Part shown: positions 57,587 to 64,000 of the stretch, piece after piece
How the letters are laid out: every line of letters starts with the position of its first letter
Numbering within the stretch: the first letter of the stretch is position 1
Assembly (NCBI RefSeq): GCF_021535135.1
Contig: NZ_CP091036.1
Span: 1,736,001-1,800,000 of the forward strand
Length of the DNA stretch: 64,000 nt
Source: Antarcticibacterium sp. 1MA-6-2
Lineage (GTDB): Bacteria > Bacteroidota > Bacteroidia > Flavobacteriales > Flavobacteriaceae
Reading direction: 5' to 3'
Notes under the pieces: model-generated
The model's input: only the letters and a program-made list of their open reading frames with translations
Told to the model about the DNA's origin: nothing
The model's database searches: none
Translations under genes and position numbers: made by a program

Positions 57587-58663
57587 CTAAAAAACATCGC
57601 TGTTTTCTTTTAATTTCTCTGTATTATCTACCAACTGCAGTTCATCTACTATCTTCTGAATATCTCCGTTGATTATATTCCCCAGGTCATAAAGCGTTAG
57701 GTTAATTCTATGATCTGTCACCCTACCCTGTGCATAATTGTAGGTTCTGATCTTTGCGCTACGGTCCCCGCTCGAAACCATGGAATTCCGCTTTGCAGCA
57801 TCAGCCTCCATCTTCTTGGCAAGTTCCTGCTCATATAACCTGGAACGCAAAACCCGGAAAGCTTTTTCTTTATTCTTATGCTGTGATTTTTGATCCTGGC
57901 ACTGTGCTACCAAACCTGTGGGAATGTGGGTTAATCTTACCGCTGAATAAGTTGTGTTTACAGATTGCCCACCTGGACCTGAAGAACAGAAATAATCTAT
58001 TCTTACATCTTTAGGATTTATCTCTACATCAAATTCTTCCGCTTCGGGCAATACCATAACGGTTGCGGCCGAGGTGTGGACTCTTCCCTGAGTTTCAGTT
58101 TGAGGAACGCGTTGTACGCGATGCACACTAGCTTCAAATTTTAATGTACCGTAAACATCTTCTCCGGCTACTTCAAAGATCATCTCCTTAAAACCTCCAC
58201 TGGTGCCTTCATTGTAATCTACTATTGTAGATTTCCAACCCCTGCTCTCGCAGTATTTGGTGTACATTTTATAAAGATCCCCGGCAAAAATACTGGCCTC
58301 ATCCCCTCCGGTACTGGCGCGGATTTCCATCACCACGTTTTTAGCGTCTTCAGGATCTTTAGGGACAAGCATCATTCTTATCTTTTCTTCCAGGGCAGGA
58401 ATAGCACCTTTAGCTTCCTCCAGTTGAAGTTTAGCCATATCAGTCATTTCAGGATCACTGCCATCAGCAATAATTTCCTGTGCTTCCTTCATATTATTTA
58501 CCAAAGTCATATAATTTCCCCGCACCTCCATTAAGGCCTTTAGGTCTTTATACTCTTTGTTTAACTCTATATAACGTTTTTGATCTGCAATCACATCCGG
58601 CTGAATGATCAAATCATTAACCTCATCAAACCGTTGCTTCACTATATTCAGCTTCTCAATCAT
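57587..58663 (-). CDS. prfA: Peptide chain release factor 1
   Basis: RF1, 358 residues, recognises UAA and UAG. GGQ catalytic motif in [20 protein letters not shown], the PxT-type anticodon loop region in [40 protein letters not shown] and [12 protein letters not shown]. Complete and undisturbed. Monocistronic. Confidence 0.97.
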   Translation of the reverse strand: MIEKLNIVKQRFDEVNDLIIQPDVIADQKRYIELNKEYKDLKALMEVRGNYMTLVNNMKEAQEIIADGSDPEMTDMAKLQLEEAKGAIPALEEKIRMMLVPKDPEDAKNVVMEIRASTGGDEASIFAGDLYKMYTKYCESRGWKSTIVDYNEGTSGGFKEMIFEVAGEDVYGTLKFEASVHRVQRVPQTETQGRVHTSAATVMVLPEAEEFDVEINPKDVRIDYFCSSGPGGQSVNTTYSAVRLTHIPTGLVAQCQDQKSQHKNKEKAFRVLRSRLYEQELAKKMEADAAKRNSMVSSGDRSAKIRTYNYAQGRVTDHRINLTLYDLGNIINGDIQKIVDELQLVDNTEKLKENSDVF

Positions 58664-58863
58664 AAATAATCAGGTGGAATTTTCGTACCAAATTTACGAT
58701 AATTTGACGGATTTGCAGGTACAGTTTTAAAGACTGTCAGGAAAAATCAAATATTTAGTGAATAATCCTTTTTTCTGAATTTGTTACTAAACCTTCCTTC
58801 TATTACTAAGGATAATTGTGAAAATTAAATATTTAAATGTAGATTTGGTTAGAAGCCAGAGGT

Positions 58864-59156
58864 ATGATCTACAAGTTCAAATTAGTTTTTCTGTTCTACA
58901 GGAGATTTCTAATTTCCTCTGTACTGGTTAATCTATTACTACTATTTATAGGCATCGCACTGCTTAAGTAAGTATTGCAATAAAATTTCTCTTTTTCGCC
59001 TGGTTGATACTAATTTACCTCACTACAAAATTAAAGTACAAATTAACTTTTTACCACAACCTTTCAGTGAGTACTTACTACCTGTTTGCCGTTGCTTTCG
59101 TCTTTGATCTCTTGCTCTTAATTCTTACCTATCTTCCTTTTTCCCATGTATATTGA
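58864..59156 (+). CDS. Small polytopic membrane protein paired with an ABC ATPase
   Basis: Not evident as a single frame: ATG 58864 reads 36 codons to a break at 58972-58979 (GCTTAAGT). Restoring GCCGGT gives GIALPVSIAIKFLFFAWL and an open frame to TGA 59156, 96 residues with three hydrophobic segments (FLISSVLVNLLLLFIGIAL; IAIKFLFFAWLILIYL; YLFAVAFVFDLLLLILTYL). The stop overlaps the start of the ABC ATPase by 11 bases, so the two are translationally coupled. It is probably the membrane partner of that ATPase, although very small for an ABC permease. No family recognised. Confidence 0.65.
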
Positions 59157-59805
59157 AATTGATAACGTAGAATTAAGTTATTCCACTGAGGTTCTTCTAA
59201 AAGGGATCTACCTTAAGGCAGAAACAGGAAAAATCACGAGTATATTAGGAACGAACGGATGCGGAAAGAGCAGTCTTCTAAAAGTGATCTTCGGAAGCTT
59301 AAATCCTCACCACAAGCTCATCAGGATCAATAACAAACCTCACCTTAAACCACTGTATACTTATAAAGGAATAGTCAAATATTTGCCACAGGATCCTTTT
59401 ATTCCTACACATTTAAAACTGAAAACAGTATTCAAGGTTTTTGGAGTATCCTGGGAAGATTTTGTGGCAGATTTCAGCAATCACTCCGGATATCAAAATT
59501 ATAATGTAAATGAGCTTTCCGGAGGGGAAAGACGAATAGTTGAAATATATCTCATTCTTAAAAGCAAAGCTGAAATACTACTCCTGGACGAACCTTTTAC
59601 ACACCTTGCTCCTATTTATATCGAACAATTTAAAAAACTACTAAAAGCGGAAGCAAGGACTAAAGCAATAATACTTACAGATCATCTCTATCAACACATA
59701 ATTGATCTTGCTGATGATCTATACCTTATCAAGAATGGCTGTACCAAACTGGTTAAAGATCCGCGGGAACTGGAAGACCAACAATATTTAATTACGGGAA
59801 GTTAA
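59146..59805 (+). CDS. ABC-type ATPase, stand-alone
   Basis: A 219-residue ATPase. Walker A is LGTNGCGKSSLLK (about residue 35), the signature is LSGGERRIVEIYL (about 126), Walker B is AEILLLDEPFTHLAP with Thr/His after the glutamate, and the H-loop is IILTDHLYQHI. The usual D-loop is replaced by FTHLAP. It is coupled to a small three-TM protein rather than to a normal permease. This could be a two-component exporter or an ABC protein with a non-transport role. Confidence 0.85.
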   Translation: MYIEIDNVELSYSTEVLLKGIYLKAETGKITSILGTNGCGKSSLLKVIFGSLNPHHKLIRINNKPHLKPLYTYKGIVKYLPQDPFIPTHLKLKTVFKVFGVSWEDFVADFSNHSGYQNYNVNELSGGERRIVEIYLILKSKAEILLLDEPFTHLAPIYIEQFKKLLKAEARTKAIILTDHLYQHIIDLADDLYLIKNGCTKLVKDPRELEDQQYLITGS

Positions 59806-59849
59806 ATTAACTGGATTAAAATGCGGGTAAACAACAGCTTCTGATGGAC

Positions 59850-61035
59850 CTAATAAATATATTCTCCAAACTCACTTTTAATCGTAAGCTTTTTTGAATC
59901 TGAAGCTTCTACCCTCCCTACTACTTTAGCATCAATATCAAAAGATTTGGAAATGCTTATAATTTCATCAGCTATATTTTCGTCAACATACAGTTCCATC
60001 CTGTGTCCCATATTGAAGACCTGGTACATCTCTTTCCAGTTTGTTTTACTTTCCTGTTGAATTAATTTGAAGAGCGGTGGTATCTCAAACAGGTTATCTT
60101 TGATGATGTGTAGATCCTCTATAAAGTGAAGGATTTTTGTTTGTGCTCCGCCACTGCAGTGAACCATTCCGTTAATTTCTTTATTGCTGAACCGTGACAG
60201 TATTTTCTTAATAACCGGGGCATAAGTTCTCGTAGGAGAAAGAACCAGCTTTCCGGCGTCCAATGGTGAATTTTCAACAGTATCTGTAAGACTGCGGGTA
60301 CCGGAATAGGTGAGTTCTTCAGGAATACTATTATCAAAGCTTTCCGGATATTTTTCAGCTAAAGCTTTAGAGAATACATCATGACGCGCAGAGGTTAAAC
60401 CGTTACTCCCCATTCCGCCGTTATATTGTTTTTCATAAGAAGCCTGACCATAAGAAGCAAGACCTACAATAACATTTCCGGGCTTTATATTAGCATTATC
60501 TATAACATCTTCCCTTCTCATCCTCGCTGTTACTGTAGAGTCTACAATGATCGTTCTTACAAGATCGCCAACATCAGCCGTTTCGCCTCCCGTAGAATGG
60601 ATCTCTACCCCAAACTTTTTAAGATCCTCCAGTAGTTCTTCTGTTCCATTAATGATTGCAGAGATAACTTCCCCGGGAATCACATTCTTATTTCTACCAA
60701 TGGTGGAAGACAGCAAAATATTGTCTGTTGCACCTACGCACAAGAGATCATCAATATTCATAATAAGTGCATCCTGTGCAATTCCCTTCCAAACGCAGAG
60801 ATCACCTAGGTTTCCTTCCAGTACATATAAGCCAGGGAAGATTTTGTACCTAAGCACCGTCGGCATGCATAATCAGGCAGTATTCTTCGTCACTAAGTAA
60901 GATAATCGGGAACTATTTTACAAAATGCTTTAGGATATAATCCCTTATCTACATTTTTAATTGCATTGTGAACATCTTCTTTTCCTGCAGAAACTCCTCT
61001 GCTTAAGCATATCTTTTACTGGTTTCCTGACTCAT
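59850..61035 (-). CDS. purM: Phosphoribosylformylglycinamidine cyclo-ligase (AIR synthase)
   Basis: Fifth step of purine synthesis: ATP-dependent ring closure giving AIR. The C-terminal 330 residues are undisturbed (VWKGIAQDALIMNIDDLLCVGATDNILLSSTIGRN; EIHSTGGETADVGDLVRT; LASYGQASYEKQYNGGMGSNG; MVHCSGGAQTK). The N-terminal 60 codons carry four breaks at 61001, 60892, 60848 and 60804. Restoring RCCGGY at each gives RYAGRGVSAGKEDVHNAI, DYLTGDEEYC, HADGAGTKSSLAYMYWKETGDLCVW and exactly 392 residues from ATG 61035. An apparent start at 60866 would be artefactual. Confidence 0.95.
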
Positions 61036-61182
61036 GACAGCTCAATTTTAAAAAGCGTGGTTCAAAGATACAAGGTTTTGATTTTTTTTGAAGCGACTGT
61101 ATCTTTTATTATTCTAAATCCCCAGTCTACTTCCTGGTGCAAAAAAATCGATAGAAATTATCTAATTTAGGGGGTATAAACG

Positions 61183-61214
61183 AAAAGCCCCGCAAAATTT
61201 GCAGGGCTTCTCTC
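61183..61214 (-). terminator. Intrinsic terminator of glnN
   Basis: Minus strand AAGCCCTGCA, AATTTT loop region, TGCGGGGCTTTTC: stable stem with a short T-run 20 bases after the glnN stop. Confidence 0.8.
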
Positions 61215-61228
61215 TTAAATATGAATTT

Positions 61229-63418
61229 TTATCTTGTAAATAGTAATTCCCTGTATTTAGTTAATGGCCAGATTTCATCATCTACAATTAACTCCAGTTT
61301 ATCACAATGGTACCTGATCTTATCAAAGAATGGCTTCACATTATCACAGTATGCAAAAGCTTTCTCTTCGGCATGTTCCTGCTTATTTGCTGTCTTGCGT
61401 TCCTCGATCATTGCATTAATATCGCGATTGATATTTTCAATATGTTCAGAAATTTCAGTTATTAATTCAAGTTGTTCCTTGGAATGAGTTTTGAATTCTT
61501 TTTCTGAAAAAATTTCTTTTAGACCTCTAACATTTTTTATCAGCAAATTTTGATAACGAATTGCAGTCGGGATCACATGGTTTCTCGCGATATCTCCCAG
61601 GATACGCCCTTCAATTTGAATACGCATTGCGTAATCTTCAAGTTCAATCTCGTGCCGTGCTACTATTTCCTTTCGGTTCATCACCCCTAATTCTTCAAAA
61701 AGGGCAATGGTTTTATCAGCCACCTGAACTTTTAAAGCTAGCGGTGTGGTTTTGTTATTACTTAAACCTCTCTTTTTTGCCTCTTCCTGCCATGCATCTC
61801 CATAACCATCCCCTTCAAATCTAATCTTTTTAGATTCTTTGATGTATTCTCTAAGAATATTGAAGATAGCATCATCCTTCTTCATCTTCTTATTCTTGAT
61901 AAGACCATCAACTTTTTTCTTGAATTCAATTAATTGTTTTGCAACAATAGAGTTAAGAACAGTCATTGGGCTGGCACAGTTTGCCTGTGATCCCACTGCA
62001 CGGAATTCAAATTTATTTCCAGTAAAGGCAAAAGGAGATGTTCTGTTCCTATCGGTATTATCCAAAAGGATTTCAGGAATTTTCCCTACCACGTTCAATT
62101 TTAGATCGGTTTTTTCCTGTGGAGATAATTTCCCATCTGTTACCTTCTCTAATTCATCAAGAACTTCAGTTAATTGACTTCCGATAAATGCAGATATAAT
62201 TGCAGGTGGAGCTTCGTTAGCACCAAGACGGTGATCATTAGATGCACTCGCAATAGTCGCACGAAGTAATTCCTCATTTTCCTGAACTGCCTTTATAGTA
62301 TTTATAAAGAAAGTCAGGAACTGCAAATTTTTCATTGGTGTGGAACCAGGACCCAAAAGGTTTACTCCCGTATCTGTAGCCAGTGACCAGTTGTTGTGCT
62401 TTCCACTTCCGTTAATTCCGGAAAAAGGTTTTTCGTGAAAAAGAACTTTAAAATTGTGTCTTTCAGCCACCTTGTCCATTAGATCCATAATTAAAGAGTT
62501 ATGATCTACTGCAAGGTTTGCTTCTTCAAATATAGGTGCAAGCTCAAATTGATTTGGAGCAACTTCATTATGCCGGGTCTTAACCGGAATTCCAAGTAAC
62601 ATACATTCCTTTTCAAGATCCATCATATATGCCAGGACACGTGAAGGAATAGATCCAAAATAATGATCATCTAACTGTTGTCCTTTTGCAGGAGAATGTC
62701 CAAGTAAGGTACGACCTGAAAGTTGTAAATCTGGCCTTGAAGCTGCAAGGGCAGAATCAATTAAAAAGTATTCCTGCTCCCATCCAAGGGTAGCAGTTAC
62801 CTTGGTAACGTTTTTATCAAAATATTTTGCTACAGCAGTCGCAGCCTGGTCAACAGATTGTAATGCACGTAGTAGTGGGGTTTTATAATCCAGAGCCTCT
62901 CCTGTGTAAGAAACAAAAACTGTAGGAATACAAAGAGTCGTTCCATATATAAAAGCAGGTGAAGTTGGATCCCATGCAGTATAACCTCTGGCTTCAAAGG
63001 TATTTCTTATACCACCATGTGGGAAACTTGAAGCATCAGGCTCCTGTTGAACCAATTGGTTACCGCCAAATTTTTCAATTGCCAGTCCATCCCCTATAGT
63101 TTCAAAAAAGGCATCATGCTTCTCGGCAGTAGAACCAGTTAATGGCTGAAACCAATGTGTATAATGAGTAACTCCTTTAGAAATGGCCCATTCTTTCATA
63201 CCTGTAGAGATGTGATCTGCAACCACACGACTAATTTTTAAGCCGGATTTATTTGCATCAATAACACTCTGGTAGGCCTCCTTGGTAAGGAATTGCCTCA
63301 TGACCGTTTCGTTGAACACATTTTTTCCAAAGAGGTCTGAACGACGTTCGTTCTCTTCGATCTTTACTAGTTTACGGTTTAAAGTTTCTTTTAAAGCCTG
63401 GAATCGCAATGTTGACAT
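61229..63418 (-). CDS. glnN: Glutamine synthetase type III
   Basis: GSIII, 729 residues, converts glutamate and ammonia to glutamine. The family N-terminus MSTLRFQALKETLNRKLVKIEENERRSDLFGKNVFNE, the signature GWEQEYFLID, EVAPNQFELAPIFEEANLAVDHN (the metal-binding region), HEKPFSGINGSGKHNNWSLATD (ATP/Glu site) and NRTSPFAFTGNKFEFRAVGS are intact. This is the usual GS of Bacteroidetes. It is long and unbroken, with no RCCGGY-like motif inside. Confidence 0.97.
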   Translation of the reverse strand: MSTLRFQALKETLNRKLVKIEENERRSDLFGKNVFNETVMRQFLTKEAYQSVIDANKSGLKISRVVADHISTGMKEWAISKGVTHYTHWFQPLTGSTAEKHDAFFETIGDGLAIEKFGGNQLVQQEPDASSFPHGGIRNTFEARGYTAWDPTSPAFIYGTTLCIPTVFVSYTGEALDYKTPLLRALQSVDQAATAVAKYFDKNVTKVTATLGWEQEYFLIDSALAASRPDLQLSGRTLLGHSPAKGQQLDDHYFGSIPSRVLAYMMDLEKECMLLGIPVKTRHNEVAPNQFELAPIFEEANLAVDHNSLIMDLMDKVAERHNFKVLFHEKPFSGINGSGKHNNWSLATDTGVNLLGPGSTPMKNLQFLTFFINTIKAVQENEELLRATIASASNDHRLGANEAPPAIISAFIGSQLTEVLDELEKVTDGKLSPQEKTDLKLNVVGKIPEILLDNTDRNRTSPFAFTGNKFEFRAVGSQANCASPMTVLNSIVAKQLIEFKKKVDGLIKNKKMKKDDAIFNILREYIKESKKIRFEGDGYGDAWQEEAKKRGLSNNKTTPLALKVQVADKTIALFEELGVMNRKEIVARHEIELEDYAMRIQIEGRILGDIARNHVIPTAIRYQNLLIKNVRGLKEIFSEKEFKTHSKEQLELITEISEHIENINRDINAMIEERKTANKQEHAEEKAFAYCDNVKPFFDKIRYHCDKLELIVDDEIWPLTKYRELLFTR

Positions 63419-63532
63419 TTTGTGCTGTTTAATTTAAAATTACCAGGAACAAAAATAAACTTTTTTCGCAAACACCCCCTAAGTTTTAGGGTAAAAATCC
63501 GAAAACGATATAAAATTTTTTGAAGCCCCTCC

Positions 63533-64000
63533 CTAATTTATAAAGGTTAAAGCTATATAAACGGCATATGCAGCAAAAAGCACTATTCCTTTGTACCTGC
63601 TCAAAATGAATTTTTCGGGAAGAAAGGCCAGGGGAATTAAGATAAATGCAAATCCCATCATCCAAAAGATGTCTATATTGAGAATAGCATCAGAAGCTAC
63701 AAAAATAGGTTGGATGATCGCCGTTATGCCAAGAACCGAAGCTATATTAAAAATATTGGATCCTATAAGGTTTCCCAGGGAGATAGCTTTTTCTTTGCGC
63801 AAAGCCGCAACTACCGAGGCTGCAAGTTCAGGAACACTGGTTCCTATTGCAATAACGGTAACAGATATCACTCTTTCACTCACCCCTAACATTCCTGCTA
63901 CGTCTACCGCTCCCGACACTAATAATTCTGATCCTCCCCATAAAGCAAGACCTCCTATAATTAACCAGGCACCGATTTTAAAATTAGTAGTAACGGCGAG
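63533..64000 (-). CDS. Ca2+/Na+ antiporter, 5' end beyond window
   Basis: C-terminal half of a CaCA-family exchanger (YrbG/CaxA type). The second alpha-repeat is seen as ISVTVIAIGTSVPELAASVVAALRKEKAISLGNLIGSNIFNIASVLG, containing the GTSxPE and GNxxGSNxFN ion-binding motifs, then TM helices to the stop at 63533. The frame is open to the window edge (LAVTTNFKIGAWLIIGGLALWGGSELLVSG), so the N-terminal half lies outside. Confidence 0.88.
   Translation of the reverse strand, partial: LAVTTNFKIGAWLIIGGLALWGGSELLVSGAVDVAGMLGVSERVISVTVIAIGTSVPELAASVVAALRKEKAISLGNLIGSNIFNIASVLGITAIIQPIFVASDAILNIDIFWMMGFAFILIPLAFLPEKFILSRYKGIVLFAAYAVYIALTFIN

Overview
The window looks like chromosome of a marine-type Flavobacteriaceae bacterium (Gramella / Salegentibacter / Zunongwangia-like). 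This rests on AT-rich DNA, TTG-N17-25-TAnnTTTG promoters, many Bacteroidetes-restricted families (DUF2795 next to secA, DUF4920, DUF6249, DUF6268, Lacal_2735, a two-motif DnaJ zinc finger, glutamine synthetase III, fused IcmF) and typical flavobacterial intergenic repeats. I saw no rRNA, tRNA, prophage, insertion sequence or CRISPR array.

Layout. 0-5 kb: left-truncated ThuA/sugar-dehydrogenase lipoprotein, a methyltransferase invaded by heptad repeats, a LolD-like ABC ATPase, a small membrane protein, a cobalamin adenosyltransferase. 5-9.7 kb: DUF2795-secA, then a six-unit array of about 160-bp repeats. 9.7-15 kb: two ECF sigma/anti-sigma clusters, one with a DUF4097-like adhesin-type protein and an M23 peptidase. 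15-24 kb: Ohr, meaB, a GT2/ArnT-like glycosyltransferase pair, PAP2, MATE, M28 peptidase, PPK2. 24-36 kb: sigma-54 response regulator, NatAB-type exporter, dnaJ-grpE, YceI, epimerase, mnmD, ilvE. 36-47 kb: MazG-like protein, M49 peptidase, SRPBCC, crcB, MFS, DEAD helicase, methyltransferase, a cysteine-rich micro-protein, MarC. 47.6-49 kb: a second repeat array. 49-64 kb: icmF, a GH3-like enzyme, DUF4197, BtuF-like protein, pyrF, prfA, a small membrane protein with an ABC ATPase, purM, glnN and a right-truncated Ca2+/Na+ antiporter.

Cobalamin is a recurring theme: adenosyltransferase, MeaB chaperone, the AdoCbl-dependent IcmF mutase and a BtuF-like binding protein all lie here, though in separate loci.

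The most striking observation concerns the sequence itself. By manual reading the palindrome RCCGGY never occurs in 64 kb, although RCCGGR and YCCGGY each occur about fifty times. About 26 reading-frame breaks in conserved genes fall on 7-8 base motifs of the form RCTWAGY, RCTAGGY, RCCTAGGY or RCTTAAGY. Replacing each by RCCGGY restores the conserved protein and makes every affected gene length a multiple of three. The simplest reading is systematic miscalling at a modified RCCGGY site in native-DNA long reads, which would mean the organism modifies RCCGGY. Most broken genes here are therefore probably intact in the cell, and I annotate them as full-length CDS. Six further breaks are mostly at homopolymers.

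The other unusual element is a family of heptanucleotide tandem repeats. They crowd into 1.37-4.23 kb and have been read into at least three proteins, including an in-frame insertion of about 110 codons in the middle of a methyltransferase.
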